Assembly: GCF_013522705.1 (NCBI RefSeq)
Contig: NZ_JAAMRE010000002.1
Coordinates: forward strand, 248,001-312,000
Source: Pseudomonas lurida
GTDB lineage: Bacteria; Pseudomonadota; Gammaproteobacteria; Pseudomonadales; Pseudomonadaceae
Reading direction: 5' to 3'
DNA: 64,000 nucleotides
The notes under the pieces were generated by a model that saw only the letters and a program-made list of their open reading frames with translations, had not been told where the DNA came from and made no database searches. The position numbers and the translations under genes are program-made. This document shows, in pieces, positions 34,190 through 44,520 of the stretch; within the stretch, counting starts at the first letter, position 1; every line of letters begins with the position of its first letter.

Positions 34190-35581
34190 TCAGGCCTGCG
34201 CTAACTCCGCATGCTCATCCGCCTCCAGCAGCGCCTTGTCCGTCTGCCCCATGATCTGGCTGGTAATCGCGCCGGCCGTCATCGAACCATTCACGTTCAA
34301 CGCCGTACGGCCCATGTCGATCAGCGGCTCCACGGAAATCAGCAGCGCCACCAGTGACACCGGCAAGCCCATGGCCGGCAGCACGATCAACGCGGCAAAG
34401 GTCGCACCGCCGCCCACCCCGGCAACGCCTGCCGAACTCAAGGTCACAATCGCTACCAGGGTCGCGATCCACAGCGGGTCCAGCGGGTTGATGCCCACGG
34501 TCGGCGCCACCATCACCGCCAACATGGCAGGGTAGAGACCGGCGCAACCGTTCTGGCCGATGGTCGCGCCGAACGAAGCGGCGAAGCCGGCGATGGATTG
34601 CGGGATACCCAGGCGACGGGTCTGCGCTTCGATGCTCAGGGGAATCGCGGCCGCGCTGGAGCGACTGGTAAAGGCGAAGGTCAACACCGGCCACACCTTG
34701 CGGAAAAACCGCAGTGGGTTGACCCCGGCCAACGACAGCAGCAGGCCGTGCACCACGAACATCAGGCCCAAAGCCAGGTACGACACCAGCACAAAGCTGC
34801 CGAGCTTGATGATGTCCTGCAGGTTGGAACTGGCCACCACTTTGGTCATCAGTGCCAGTACGCCGTACGGGGTCAGCTTCATCACCAGGCGCACCAGGCG
34901 CATCACCCAGGCTTGCAGGGTGTCGATGGCGTTGAGGACCTTCTGGCCTTTTTCCACGTCATCCTTGAGCAGCTGCAGCGCGGCAACCCCCAGGAATGCG
35001 GCGAAAATCACCACGCTGATGATCGACGTCGGCTTGGCCCGGGCCAGGTCGGCAAACGGGTTGGCCGGCACGAACGAGAGCAGCAGTTGCGGGATATTCA
35101 GGTCGGCGACTTTGCCCGCGTAATCGCTCTGGATCACTTGCAGGCGCGCCATTTCCTGGGTGCCGGCCACCAGGCCTTCGGCGGTAAGGCCGAACAGGTT
35201 GGTGAGGGCGATACCGATCAACGCCGCAATCGCGGTGGTGAACAGCAGCGTGCCGATGGTCAGGAAGCTGATCTTGCCCAGGGACGCCGCGTTATGCAGG
35301 CGCGCCACGGCACTGAGGATCGAGGCGAATACCAGCGGGATCACGATCATTTGCAACAACTGCACATAGCCGTTGCCGACCAGGTCGAACCAGCCGATGG
35401 AGGCCTTGAGCACCGGGTTGCCGGCGCCGTAGATGGCATGCAATACCACGCCAAACACCACGCCCAGCACCAGCGCGAACAGAACCTTTTTGGCCAGGCT
35501 CCATTGGGTACGACGGGTTTGTGCCAGGCCCAGCAGCAGGGCCACGAACACCAGTAAGTTGAGAATCAGCGGCAGATTCAT
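34190..35581 (-). CDS. tcyP: L-cystine:proton/sodium symporter (TcyP/YdjN family)
   Basis: 463 residues, a dicarboxylate/amino acid:cation symporter with eight membrane helices and two re-entrant loops. The conserved family segments [17 protein letters not shown] (serine-rich hairpin HP1) and [16 protein letters not shown] (helix 7) are present; the Cys-containing variant is typical of the cystine group. E. coli YdjN and Bacillus TcyP import L-cystine. Monocistronic, with an AT-rich upstream region that may respond to sulfur limitation. Confidence 0.85.
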   Translation of the reverse strand: MNLPLILNLLVFVALLLGLAQTRRTQWSLAKKVLFALVLGVVFGVVLHAIYGAGNPVLKASIGWFDLVGNGYVQLLQMIVIPLVFASILSAVARLHNAASLGKISFLTIGTLLFTTAIAALIGIALTNLFGLTAEGLVAGTQEMARLQVIQSDYAGKVADLNIPQLLLSFVPANPFADLARAKPTSIISVVIFAAFLGVAALQLLKDDVEKGQKVLNAIDTLQAWVMRLVRLVMKLTPYGVLALMTKVVASSNLQDIIKLGSFVLVSYLALGLMFVVHGLLLSLAGVNPLRFFRKVWPVLTFAFTSRSSAAAIPLSIEAQTRRLGIPQSIAGFAASFGATIGQNGCAGLYPAMLAVMVAPTVGINPLDPLWIATLVAIVTLSSAGVAGVGGGATFAALIVLPAMGLPVSLVALLISVEPLIDMGRTALNVNGSMTAGAITSQIMGQTDKALLEADEHAELAQA

Positions 35582-35649
35582 TTGAGCTCCATTGAGAAGG
35601 CGCCAATCGCGTGAGCCTGCGATTGCGAACCGGGGAGCCTAACAGCTTG

Positions 35650-35683
35650 AAATATAATGATTTAATACCAATATGGAATGGTA
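35650..35683 (-). promoter_or_regulatory. AT-rich region upstream of tcyP
   Basis: A rare AT-rich patch (ATATAATGATTTAATACC and on) about 70-100 bp upstream of the tcyP ATG, with a TACCA/TGGTA inverted repeat. By its place and base content it may be the tcyP promoter and a CysB site; that is inference only. Confidence 0.35.
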
Positions 35684-35822
35684 ACTGTCGTTTTTGGAAT
35701 AAGCGTTTGACGCAAAGGCGTATGGCGTTGGCGGTAACGGGACGCGCACGGTCGCGGGTGAAGTGGGAACTGTCATAGGGATTTGTTAGCGTCGATGTCT
35801 TTCACTCAGGGAGACAACGCCT

Positions 35823-36884
35823 ATGAAGCTCGCGCCGACACTACTGGTATCCGCCGTACTTTGCCTGGGGCTCGCCGGCCAGGCGTTCGCCGACACCGAG
35901 TTGAAACACTGGCCGGCACCCGCCGCCAAGCAGTTGAACGAGATGATCGCCGCCAACGCCAACAAGGGCAACTTCGCGGTGTTCGACATGGACAACACCA
36001 GCTACCGCTACGACCTCGAAGAGTCGCTGTTGCCCTACATGGAAAACAAGGGGCTCATCACCCGCGAAAGCCTTGATCCATCGCTCAAGCTAATGCCGTT
36101 CAAGGACACTGCCGACCACAAGGAAAGTCTGTTCAGTTACTACTATCGCCTGTGCGAAGTGGACGACATGGTCTGTTACCCGTGGGTCGCCCAAGTGTTT
36201 TCCGGCTTCACCCTCAAGGAACTCAAAGTCCAGGTCGACGAGCTGATGGCCTCCGGCAAGCCCGTGCCGGTCAGTTATTACGAAGGCGATGTGGTGAAGA
36301 CGTCCGAGGTGCAGCCGCCGAAAGTCTTCACCGGCCAGGCCGAGCTGTACAACAAGCTGATGGAAAACGGCATCGAGGTGTATGTGATGACCGCCGCCTC
36401 GGAAGAACTGGTGCGCATGGTCGCCGCCGACCCGAAGTACGGCTACAACGTCAAACCCGAGAACGTGATCGGCGTGACCACCCTGCTCAAGGACCGCAAG
36501 ACCGGCGAACTGACCACCGCACGTAAACAGATCGCCGCCGGCAAATACGACGAGAAGGCCAACCTCGGCCTGGAACTCACCCCGTACCTGTGGACCCCGG
36601 CGACCTGGATGGCCGGCAAGCACGCAGCGATCCTCACCTACATCGACGAATGGAAAAAACCGCTGATCGTCGGCGGCGACACGCCGACAAGCGATGGCTA
36701 CATGCTGTTTCACGATGTGGACGTGGCCAAGGGCGGCATTCACTTGTGGGTCAACCGCAAAGACAAGTACATGGCCCAACTCAACGGCATGATGGCCAAG
36801 CATGCAGCGGCGCAGGCCAAGGAAGGGCTGCCGGTGACGGCGGACAAGAACTGGGTGATCGTCAAGCCGGATGAAATCCAGTAA
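35823..36884 (+). CDS. pchP: phosphorylcholine phosphatase (HAD family, periplasmic)
   Basis: 353 residues behind GGGAG. The signal peptide ends near residue 23 (QAFA). HAD motifs are DMDNT (55-59), Thr190-Ala-Ala for motif II, a lysine near 266 and GDTPTSD (285-291) for motif IV. These, and the length, match Pseudomonas PchP, which in the periplasm releases phosphate from phosphorylcholine so that choline can be used as carbon and nitrogen source. In P. aeruginosa pchP lies elsewhere (PA5292), so its place here between tcyP and ilvD is different. Confidence 0.83.
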   Translation: MKLAPTLLVSAVLCLGLAGQAFADTELKHWPAPAAKQLNEMIAANANKGNFAVFDMDNTSYRYDLEESLLPYMENKGLITRESLDPSLKLMPFKDTADHKESLFSYYYRLCEVDDMVCYPWVAQVFSGFTLKELKVQVDELMASGKPVPVSYYEGDVVKTSEVQPPKVFTGQAELYNKLMENGIEVYVMTAASEELVRMVAADPKYGYNVKPENVIGVTTLLKDRKTGELTTARKQIAAGKYDEKANLGLELTPYLWTPATWMAGKHAAILTYIDEWKKPLIVGGDTPTSDGYMLFHDVDVAKGGIHLWVNRKDKYMAQLNGMMAKHAAAQAKEGLPVTADKNWVIVKPDEIQ

Positions 36885-36894
36885 CTGATCAAAA

Positions 36895-36920
36895 ATGGGG
36901 GAGGGGCTTGCCCCCGATTG
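36895..36920. repeat. single REP-like element
   Basis: GGGGGAGGGGCTTGCCCCC downstream of pchP, a half unit without a facing copy. Confidence 0.6.
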
Positions 36921-36979
36921 CAATAGTTCAGTTGCAAATGTGCTAACTGGCACGCTGGCTTTGAGATTTGGCCAGGCAT

Positions 36980-37010
36980 AAAAATGCCCCGCGCTTGGCG
37001 GGGCATTTTT
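36980..37010. terminator. bidirectional rho-independent terminator for ilvD and pchP
   Basis: A perfect 13-bp stem AAAAATGCCCCGC / GCGGGGCATTTTT with loop GCTTG. The A and T ends let it work in both directions; it lies 14 bases after the ilvD stop. Confidence 0.93.
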
Positions 37011-37023
37011 ATGGGCGCAGGTC

Positions 37024-38865
37024 TTACAGACCGTCGAGCATCGCCTTGTTACGCACAGCGCCTTTGTCGGCACTGGTAGCGAGCAGGGCGTAAGCCTTCA
37101 GCGCGGTAGTGACCTTGCGCGGACGCTTCTCCACCGGCTTCCAGCCTTTTTTATCCTGCTCTACCCGGCGTGCCGCCAGTTCTTCGTCGCTGATCAACAG
37201 GTTGATCGAGCGGTTCGGAATGTCGATCAGCACTTTGTCGCCATCCTGCACCAGGCCAATCGCACCGCCGGCTGCGGCTTCCGGCGAAGCGTGGCCGATG
37301 GACAGGCCCGAGGTGCCGCCGGAGAAGCGGCCATCGGTCAGCAGGGCGCAGGCTTTGCCCAGGCCTTTGGATTTCAGGTACGACGTCGGGTAGAGCATTT
37401 CCTGCATGCCCGGGCCGCCTTTGGGGCCTTCGTAGCGGATGATCACGATGTCGCCGGCCTTCACTTCGTCGGCGAGGATGCCGCGTACGGCGCTGTCCTG
37501 GCTTTCGAAGATTTTCGCGTTGCCTTCGAACACATGGATGGACTCATCCACGCCGGCGGTTTTGACCACGCAGCCGTCGAGGGCGATGTTGCCGTACAGC
37601 ACGGCCAGGCCGCCTTCTTTGGAGTAGGCGTGCTCGACACTGCGGATACAGCCGTTTTCACGGTCGTCGTCGAGGGTGTCCCAACGGGTCGACTGGCTGA
37701 AAGCGGTCTGGGTCGGGATGCCCGCCGGGCCGGCCTTGAAGAAGGTGTGCACGGCTTCGTCGTCGGTCTGGGTGATGTCCCATTTGGCGATGCCGTCGGC
37801 CATGGTCTTGCTGTGCACGGTCGGCAGGTCGGTGTGCAGCAGGCCGCCACGGGCCAGGGAGCCGAGGATGGAGAAGATCCCGCCGGCGCGGTGCACGTCT
37901 TCCATGTGGTACTTCTGGATGTTCGGCGCGACCTTGCACAGTTGCGGCACATGGCGGGACAGGCGGTCGATGTCGCGCAGGTCGAAGTCGATCTCGGCTT
38001 CCTGGGCCGCGGCCAGCAAGTGCAGGATGGTATTGGTGGAACCGCCCATGGCGATGTCCAGGGTCATGGCGTTTTCGAACGCCTTGAAGTTGGCGATGTT
38101 GCGCGGCAACACCGACTCATCGTTGTCGCCGTAGTAGCGCTTGCACAGCTCGACGATGGTGCGGCCGGCCTGCAGGAACAGCTGCTCGCGGTCGCTGTGA
38201 GTGGCCAGGGTGGAACCGTTGCCCGGCAGTGCCAGGCCGAGGGCCTCGGTGAGGCAGTTCATCGAGTTGGCGGTGAACATGCCGGAGCACGAACCGCAGG
38301 TCGGGCAGGCGCTGCGCTCGTATTCCGCCACCTTCTCGTCAGAAGCGCTGGAATCGGCGGCGATGACCATGGCGTCGACCAGGTCCAGGCCATGGGAGGC
38401 GAGTTTGGTCTTGCCGGCTTCCATCGGACCGCCGGAGACGAAGATCACCGGGATGTTCAGGCGCAGCGCGGCCATCAACATGCCGGGGGTGATCTTGTCG
38501 CAGTTGGAGATGCACACGATGGCGTCGGCGCAGTGGGCGTTGACCATGTACTCCACGGAGTCGGCGATGATCTCGCGGCTCGGCAGCGAGTACAGCATGC
38601 CGTCATGGCCCATGGCTATGCCGTCGTCCACGGCAATGGTGTTGAATTCTTTTGCCACGCCGCCGGCGCGTTCGATTTCGCGGGCGACCAGCTGGCCCAG
38701 GTCCTTGAGGTGGACGTGGCCGGGTACGAACTGAGTAAAGGAGTTGGCAATCGCGATGATCGGCTTCTTGAAGTCGTCATCTTTCATCCCCGTGGCGCGC
38801 CACAGTGCGCGGGCGCCGGCCATGTTGCGGCCGTGGGTGGATGTTTTCGAGCGGTAATCTGGCAT
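37024..38865 (-). CDS. ilvD: dihydroxy-acid dehydratase
   Basis: 613 residues. The enzyme dehydrates 2,3-dihydroxy-isovalerate and its homologue in valine and isoleucine synthesis and carries a 2Fe-2S cluster. Cluster cysteines are in [11 protein letters not shown] and [18 protein letters not shown]; the C-terminal [20 protein letters not shown] motif holds the catalytic serine. The ATG is followed by [18 protein letters not shown], the family N terminus. No leader peptide or attenuator was seen in the 278-bp gap upstream (38866-39143). Confidence 0.97.
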   Translation of the reverse strand: MPDYRSKTSTHGRNMAGARALWRATGMKDDDFKKPIIAIANSFTQFVPGHVHLKDLGQLVAREIERAGGVAKEFNTIAVDDGIAMGHDGMLYSLPSREIIADSVEYMVNAHCADAIVCISNCDKITPGMLMAALRLNIPVIFVSGGPMEAGKTKLASHGLDLVDAMVIAADSSASDEKVAEYERSACPTCGSCSGMFTANSMNCLTEALGLALPGNGSTLATHSDREQLFLQAGRTIVELCKRYYGDNDESVLPRNIANFKAFENAMTLDIAMGGSTNTILHLLAAAQEAEIDFDLRDIDRLSRHVPQLCKVAPNIQKYHMEDVHRAGGIFSILGSLARGGLLHTDLPTVHSKTMADGIAKWDITQTDDEAVHTFFKAGPAGIPTQTAFSQSTRWDTLDDDRENGCIRSVEHAYSKEGGLAVLYGNIALDGCVVKTAGVDESIHVFEGNAKIFESQDSAVRGILADEVKAGDIVIIRYEGPKGGPGMQEMLYPTSYLKSKGLGKACALLTDGRFSGGTSGLSIGHASPEAAAGGAIGLVQDGDKVLIDIPNRSINLLISDEELAARRVEQDKKGWKPVEKRPRKVTTALKAYALLATSADKGAVRNKAMLDGL

Positions 38866-39143
38866 GGAGCACTCCGGGCGGCTAATCAGGTACTAAAGGG
38901 GAGTGAGCTTCTATGGACGTCTGGAACACTCAGAAATAGCCGTGTGTCCGGAGGTTGCCTCAAACGCTGCGGGATCGCCGCGCGCCGTGGCCTTGAGCTC
39001 ATAAACCCGCCGGGGGATGACTGGCGATGAATAGGGCCGATTCTACACCGCTGGCGGCTGGAGGGAATGGGGCAATACTCAGCGCCACCGGCTTTGTTTA
39101 GACTGGCGGCCCTTTGCTCTTACCTCGCTCCAAAGGAATTGGA

Positions 39144-40877
39144 ATGCCCGTTATTCATCGTCTTCTAGGCTTCTACCTGCTGATCGGCCTGATCCAGGGC
39201 ATCGTCTGCTATTACGCCGGCCAGTTGCATCGCTTGAGCGAGACGCTGTTCTTCGTCACCGGCACCGTGGTGTTGGTCGGCGGCACTACGTTGCAGCTGC
39301 TGGGCGAAAAAGCCCGACATTGGCGCTCATTGCTGCCTACCCTGGCGTTCACCCTGCTGATGGGCGGCATGACATTTTGGGTCTGCCAGGGCCTTGACCC
39401 GGATGACAATCACCGCTGGGCGATCAATACCTGGATCATCAGCTTGCTGGTGCTGTGTTATGTCTGTGCCACCTTCCTGTTCGCCTGGCCCGTCACCAAA
39501 GGGCAGCGCTGGCGCTATGAGGACCTGTTCCTGCAAGCCTGGAGCAGCGTGTTTATCGTGCTGTACGCGTTGATCCTGGTGGCGGTGATCATGCTGTTGC
39601 TCAAACTCTGGGGCCAACTGTTCCTGATGCTGGGCATCGAGTTTTTTGAGCGTCACTTCTGGAGCAAGCTGTTCCTGTGCTTCAGCCTGCCGCTGGTGTT
39701 TGCGCTGGGGATGTATCTGGCGGCGCGTAGCGAGAAGGTCATCGGCCAGATGCGCAGCATGCTGTTGAGCGCCTGCGGTCTGTTGCTGCCATTGATTGCG
39801 CTGATCAGCGTGTTGTTTACCCTGACCTTGCCGTTCACCGGGCTGGCGCGGATTTGGGCCACGGGTTATTCCACCCCGATTCTGCTGGTGTTGGCCGGGG
39901 CGCAGTTGTTCCTGCTCAACGGCGTGTTCCAGGATGGCGTCCAGCCTCGACCGTATCCCAAATGGTTGACGCATTTTATCGAGTTGAGCCTGCTGTGCCT
40001 GCCGATTCTTGCCGCGCTGGCGTTTTATTCAAGCTGGCTGCGGGTCGAGCAATATGCCTTGTCGCCCCTGCGTTTCATCGCACTGGCACTGGCCGTATTG
40101 TGCAGCCTGTACGGCCTGGCGGCGGTGTGGGCGGTGGCCTTGCGCTCGCCGGTCTGGCTGGGCAACTTGCGGGTGACCAACCCGGCCCTGGCGTTGCTGT
40201 TTTGTGGGCTGGTGGTGTTGATCAATACGCCGCTCCTGGACCCGGTGCGCTTGAGCGTCGACGATCAGGTCCGGCGTCTGCTCGACGGGCGTATCAAGGC
40301 AGAAGCGTTCGATGCGAACAACCTGCGCTTCGGCCTGGAAAAGGCCGGCCAGGAGGCGTATGCGAAATTGCAGGCCGACCTGGATCAGGAGCGCATTCTT
40401 GACCCGCAAACACGCCGCGCCCTGCGCGAGCGCATGGAGGACACGTCGCTGAGTTTCAGCGAACAGTACGAAAAGGAACGCGCCCAGCGGCCCAAGCCCG
40501 AGTTGGAATGGATCGGCCCGCAGCCCAAAGGCAGCGAACAGTTCGCGAACCTCAGCCTGGATGCGGACTCGCCTTGCGAACCCGGCTGCGTGCTGTGGGC
40601 GGTCGACCTTGACGAGGATGGCCGGCCCGAAGTGCTGGCCATCCCACACACCGGCTACAGCCACGACTTCATGCTCCCGCGCATTTTTGTGCAGGACCGG
40701 AAGGGCCAATGGGGAGATCGCGGCCCGCTGCTGTGGACGCAACTGCCGGACGGAGCCGTCGACACTGAAGCGCTGATCCGTGACATCCGCGCAGGCAAGG
40801 TATCGTTGGCCAAGCCGCGTTACCTGCAATTGGAGTCCAGTGACATGTTGCTCACCCCGGTGATTCGGGAGCGTTAG
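39144..40877 (+). CDS. DUF4153 multi-helix membrane protein
   Basis: The ATG at 39144 with AAAGGA upstream gives 577 residues. The N-terminal 390 residues hold about ten to twelve membrane helices; the rest is a soluble domain with a charged linker (REREMEDTS-like) and a segment DLDEDGRPEVLAIPHTG that looks like a calcium-binding or FG-GAP-type repeat loop. The membrane part matches DUF4153, whose function is unknown. Its TAG stop overlaps the stop of the convergent MFS gene (shared TTAG). Confidence 0.78.
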   Translation: MPVIHRLLGFYLLIGLIQGIVCYYAGQLHRLSETLFFVTGTVVLVGGTTLQLLGEKARHWRSLLPTLAFTLLMGGMTFWVCQGLDPDDNHRWAINTWIISLLVLCYVCATFLFAWPVTKGQRWRYEDLFLQAWSSVFIVLYALILVAVIMLLLKLWGQLFLMLGIEFFERHFWSKLFLCFSLPLVFALGMYLAARSEKVIGQMRSMLLSACGLLLPLIALISVLFTLTLPFTGLARIWATGYSTPILLVLAGAQLFLLNGVFQDGVQPRPYPKWLTHFIELSLLCLPILAALAFYSSWLRVEQYALSPLRFIALALAVLCSLYGLAAVWAVALRSPVWLGNLRVTNPALALLFCGLVVLINTPLLDPVRLSVDDQVRRLLDGRIKAEAFDANNLRFGLEKAGQEAYAKLQADLDQERILDPQTRRALRERMEDTSLSFSEQYEKERAQRPKPELEWIGPQPKGSEQFANLSLDADSPCEPGCVLWAVDLDEDGRPEVLAIPHTGYSHDFMLPRIFVQDRKGQWGDRGPLLWTQLPDGAVDTEALIRDIRAGKVSLAKPRYLQLESSDMLLTPVIRER

Positions 40878-42037
40878 TCGCGGCCTGTTCGGTGATTGGT
40901 CACCAGTCCCCACAGGCTCAAGCCGATAAAACTGAGGGCGATGGTCAGCAGCAGATGACCGCCCGCCTGGGCCAGTGCCGCGCTGCTGACGGCGGCGGTG
41001 AGGAACATGATGCTGTTTCCTGCCGAGGCCGCCGTGCCCGCGCGGCTGGAAAATAACAGCATCGCTGCAGAAATGGCGGCGGGTCGAACCAGGGTGACGG
41101 CGAGGGCGCTGATCAGCATTGGAATCAGCAAGGTCACGGTGGTGATGGCTTTCAGGCTGATGATCAGCGTTAACAGCGCGCCAGCAACAAGCAGTAGCCC
41201 TAGGCCGATGTTGATTTGTCGCGACAGCGAAATGCGCTTTTGCAGGTACGAAGCCGCCACGCCGCCGAGCAGATAGGCCAAGCCGTACACCATCAGCACC
41301 AGCGCATATTGGTATTCGGACAACTTCAGTGCATCCATGAAAATCATCGGCGTCACGCTGATCAAGGCGAAATAACAGGCAAACACCAGGGCGGCGATCC
41401 ACCAGTAGCGCAGGAAGTCACGATTGCGCGCAACAGCTTTGAGTGTGCCGAGGATGGGCACCGGCGCGCGATGCGGGCCGGTGGACTTGGAGGGCAGGAT
41501 GCAGAACGCATGGATCAACATGCCCAATGCCATCAGTGCAAAGCCGTAGAAACTGCCTTGCCAGTCGAAGGTGGTTTGCAGCCAGGAGCCGATCAGCGGC
41601 GACAGTGCGACAAACGAGCCGCTCAGGGTCATGTAATAGAGGCGCACTCTGGCACGGTGCTGTTCTTCGAACAGGTCCTCCACCAGCGCGTGGCCCAGTA
41701 CGAAGAAACCGCAGCCCACAGCCTGTACGCTTCGAAACAGCAGGAAGGTCGGATAGTCGTTCGCCAGTGCGCAGCCCATCGCTCCCAGGATCGACAGCAC
41801 GATACAGCCGAGCAGGACTTCCTTGCGTCCCCATTTATCCGAGAGCGGCCCGGCGACCATCTGCGAGATCGAAAACACCAGCGTAAACAGACTGATCGAC
41901 AGCGCGATGTCTGCACTGGGGGTGTCGAACCGGGTTGCCAGCGCGGGGAAGGAGGGCAGCAGGATATTGATCGGGAAGAAGCTGATCAGGGAAATGCTGG
42001 TGATGAGGATGAAGCGGGAGAGGATGGGCCCAGACAT
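40874..42037 (-). CDS. MFS transporter, Bcr/CflA-like drug efflux
   Basis: 387 residues with twelve predicted helices. The loop 2-3 motif A appears as GPLSDKWGRKEVLLG, and RSVQAVGCGFFVLGHALVED is motif B/C region of drug:proton antiporters of the Bcr/CflA (DHA1) group. It probably exports a drug or small metabolite; the substrate is unknown. It stands alone, with 172 bp upstream that hold a REP element and an AT-rich patch. Confidence 0.82.
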   Translation of the reverse strand: MSGPILSRFILITSISLISFFPINILLPSFPALATRFDTPSADIALSISLFTLVFSISQMVAGPLSDKWGRKEVLLGCIVLSILGAMGCALANDYPTFLLFRSVQAVGCGFFVLGHALVEDLFEEQHRARVRLYYMTLSGSFVALSPLIGSWLQTTFDWQGSFYGFALMALGMLIHAFCILPSKSTGPHRAPVPILGTLKAVARNRDFLRYWWIAALVFACYFALISVTPMIFMDALKLSEYQYALVLMVYGLAYLLGGVAASYLQKRISLSRQINIGLGLLLVAGALLTLIISLKAITTVTLLIPMLISALAVTLVRPAAISAAMLLFSSRAGTAASAGNSIMFLTAAVSSAALAQAGGHLLLTIALSFIGLSLWGLVTNHRTGRD

Positions 42038-42179
42038 TGTTAGTGTTTTCCGGCGTAAAACCAGAAACCGATACTAGTCTGCGAAAAATGCAATGCAATC
42101 CAAAGTGTTGGAAGAAATTTCCTGAATTAACGTAGCTTGCTGCGGTAGGAAAAATCTTCATTGCACCGCCCAAACTAAA

Positions 42180-42206
42180 GGTGGGAGGGGGCTGGCCCCT
42201 CCCACC
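42180..42206. repeat. REP-like palindrome
   Basis: Perfect 11-bp arms GGTGGGAGGGG / CCCCTCCCACC around GCTGG, four bases after the end of rlmI (minus strand); likely also its terminator. Confidence 0.75.
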
Positions 42207-42209
42207 GTT

Positions 42210-43406
42210 TCAGCTATTGGGCAACAACCGGCACGTAATGCTCTTGATATACCGCGTCTCCACGATCGCCGGATGCACCGGATGATCCGGACCCTGGCCG
42301 CCGCGTTCCAGCATCTGGATATTGCGGTCCAGATGGCGCGCGCTGGTCAGCAGGATGTTTTGCAGGTCGTCCTCTGGCAAGTGCATGGAGCACGACGCAC
42401 TGACCAGGATGCCGTCCTTGCTGAGCAGGCGCATGGCTTGCTCGTTCAGGCGGCGGTAGGCGCCTTCGCCGTTCTTCATGTCTTTCTTGCGTTTGATGAA
42501 GGCCGGTGGGTCGGCGACGATCACGTCGAAGCGCTCTTCGCTGGCTTTCAGCTCCTTGAGCGCTTCAAAGACGTCGCCTTCGATGCAGGTCATTTTCTCG
42601 GCGACGCCGTTGAGCGCCGCGTTGCGCTCCACACCGTCGAGGGCGAAGGCGGAGGCGTCGACGCAGAACACTTCATTGGCGCCGAACGCCGCGGCTTGCA
42701 CGCCCCAGCCGCCGATGTAGCTGTACAGGTCAAGTACGCGTTTGCCTTTGGCATACGGGGCCAGGCGGGCGCGGTTCATGCGGTGGTCGTAGAACCAGCC
42801 GGTTTTCTGGCCCTGGATCACCGGGGCTTCGAATTTCACCCCGTTTTCTTCCAGCGCCACCCACTCCGGCACCAGGCCGAACACGGTTTCGACATAGCGG
42901 TTGAGGCCTTCGGCGTCGCGTGCGGCGGAATCGTTCTTGAACAGGATGCCGCTGGGCTTGAGCACTTGAGTCAGCGCTGCGATCACGTCGTCCTTATGGG
43001 CTTCCATGGTCGCCGAGGCGATCTGTACCACCAGGATGTCGCCGAAACGGTCGACCACCAGGCCCGGCAGCAGGTCGGAATCGCCGTAGACCAGGCGGTA
43101 GAACGGTTTGTCGAACAGGCGATCACGCAGGGACAGGGCGACGTTCAGGCGATGCACCAGCAGCGACTTGTCCAGCGGCAACTTGATGTCGCGCGACAGC
43201 AGACGGGCGCAGATCAGGTTGTTCGGGCTCATGGCCACAATGCCGAGGGTCTTGCCGCCGGCCGCTTCCAGGATGGCCTGGTCGCCTGCCTGGAACCCGT
43301 GGAGTGGGGTGGCGGCCACATCGATTTCGTTGCTGTAGACCCACAGGTGGCCGTTGCGCAAACGACGATCGGCGTTGGCTTTGAGACGCAGGCTTGGCAG
43401 GGACAT
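42210..43406 (-). CDS. rlmI: 23S rRNA (cytosine-1962-C5) methyltransferase
   Basis: 398 residues: PUA domain at the N terminus (about 1-80, RLRNGHLWVYSNEID), a middle region and a Rossmann SAM-dependent methyltransferase domain with LDLYSYIGGWGVQAAAFGA, VADPPAFIKRK and the SASCSMHLP motif whose cysteine is placed as the m5C nucleophile. Order and length match E. coli RlmI (YccW), which methylates C1962 of 23S rRNA. It stands alone; a long inverted repeat lies upstream. Confidence 0.93.
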   Translation of the reverse strand: MSLPSLRLKANADRRLRNGHLWVYSNEIDVAATPLHGFQAGDQAILEAAGGKTLGIVAMSPNNLICARLLSRDIKLPLDKSLLVHRLNVALSLRDRLFDKPFYRLVYGDSDLLPGLVVDRFGDILVVQIASATMEAHKDDVIAALTQVLKPSGILFKNDSAARDAEGLNRYVETVFGLVPEWVALEENGVKFEAPVIQGQKTGWFYDHRMNRARLAPYAKGKRVLDLYSYIGGWGVQAAAFGANEVFCVDASAFALDGVERNAALNGVAEKMTCIEGDVFEALKELKASEERFDVIVADPPAFIKRKKDMKNGEGAYRRLNEQAMRLLSKDGILVSASCSMHLPEDDLQNILLTSARHLDRNIQMLERGGQGPDHPVHPAIVETRYIKSITCRLLPNS

Positions 43407-43456
43407 GACGTCGCTCCGGAAAAAAGAGCGGGAGTATACCCTTTGCGCACCGGTTT

Positions 43457-43545
43457 ATGTGGGCGCTGGCTTGCCTGCGATGCGGACGGCGCGCTGTATC
43501 TGACGTACGGCGGCGATGCTGTCGCAGGCAAGTCAGCTCCCACAT
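43457..43545. repeat. long inverted repeat, TGTGGGCGCTGGCTTGCC type
   Basis: A left arm ATGTGGGCGCTGGCTTGCC-TGCGATGC and a right inverted copy ending GTCAGCTCCCACAT lie about 35 bases apart, with a few mismatches. The core (GCTGGCTTGCCTGCGA) differs from the GGGGCTTGCCCCC units, so this is a second REP-type family, located between divergent rlmI and the HDOD gene. Confidence 0.75.
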
Positions 43546-43632
43546 TTGATCGGGTTTCAATTCAGGTTTTTTGAGGTGTCAGTCAGCTTTGCTTCAAGGT
43601 TAGAATCCCCACCTAGCCCGGAGTGTGTACTT

Positions 43633-44499
43633 ATGTCCCAAGAGCTTACCGCCGAACAGATTCAACAGGCCCTGCAAGGCATCAGCGTACCGCCGCAACC
43701 GCAGATCATGGTGGATCTGCAGATGGAGCAGTACATGCCCGACCCGGACCTGGAGGTGATCGCGCGGTTGATCTCCCAGGACCCGGGCCTGTCCGGCGCG
43801 CTGCTTAAAATCGTCAACTCGGCGCATTACGGCCTGAGCAACAAGATCGCGTCGATCCAGCGCGCGGTGAACCTGCTGGGCAGCCGTTCGGTGATCAACC
43901 TGATCAATGCCTTGTCGATCCGGGGTGAAATGAGCGATGAAACCATCGTCACCCTCAACCGCTTTTGGGACACCGCTCAGGACGTGGCCATGACCAGCCT
44001 GACCGTGGCCAAGCGCACCGGCTCCCAGGCCGTGGACGAGGCCTATGCCCTTGGGCTGTTCCACGATTGTGGCGTACCGCTGATGCTCAAGCGCTTTCCC
44101 AACTACATGAGCGTGCTCGAAGAGGCCTACGCCAATGCCGGGCCGGACTGCCGCGTGGTCGATACCGAGAACAACGCGTTCAATACCAACCACGCGGTGG
44201 TGGGCTACTACACCGCCAAGTCCTGGCGCTTGCCGGAACATGTGACCGACGCGATCGCCAACCACCACAACGCCCTGGCGATTTTCAGCGACGAGTCGTC
44301 ACGCAATGCACCGCTGAAGAACCTGCTGGCGATCCTGAAGATGGCCGAGCACATCTGCGAGTCTTACCGGGTGCTGGGGAACCAGTCGGTGGACCATGAG
44401 TGGAATGCCGTTGGCCCTCTGGTGCTCGATTATGTGGGGCTGTCGGACTACGACTTCGAGAGCATGAAGTTGTCGATCCGCGAATTGGGCGCGAACTGA
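43633..44499 (+). CDS. HDOD domain protein
   Basis: The ATG at 43633 with GGAG nine bases before gives 288 residues. The HDOD domain spans about residues 15-215: ARLISQDPGLSGALLKIVNSAHYG, the typical SIQRAVNLLGSRSVINLI, and LFHDCGVPLML with a retained His-Asp pair. HDOD proteins are regulators in signalling, often found with GGDEF or EAL proteins, but no partner domain is here. Role unknown. mutM follows after 21 bp, so the two are probably co-transcribed. Confidence 0.85.
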   Translation: MSQELTAEQIQQALQGISVPPQPQIMVDLQMEQYMPDPDLEVIARLISQDPGLSGALLKIVNSAHYGLSNKIASIQRAVNLLGSRSVINLINALSIRGEMSDETIVTLNRFWDTAQDVAMTSLTVAKRTGSQAVDEAYALGLFHDCGVPLMLKRFPNYMSVLEEAYANAGPDCRVVDTENNAFNTNHAVVGYYTAKSWRLPEHVTDAIANHHNALAIFSDESSRNAPLKNLLAILKMAEHICESYRVLGNQSVDHEWNAVGPLVLDYVGLSDYDFESMKLSIRELGAN

Positions 44500-44520
44500 T
44501 TTTTTACCCAAGAGGCGTAC

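Noticed and set aside
36948..36965. TGGCACG resembling the -24 element of an RpoN promoter
   Set aside because: The -12 part (TTGCA/T) is missing at the right distance and the site would face the terminator of ilvD.
38866..39143. Leader peptide or attenuator before ilvD
   Set aside because: No short frame rich in branched-chain residues followed by a terminator-type hairpin was found.
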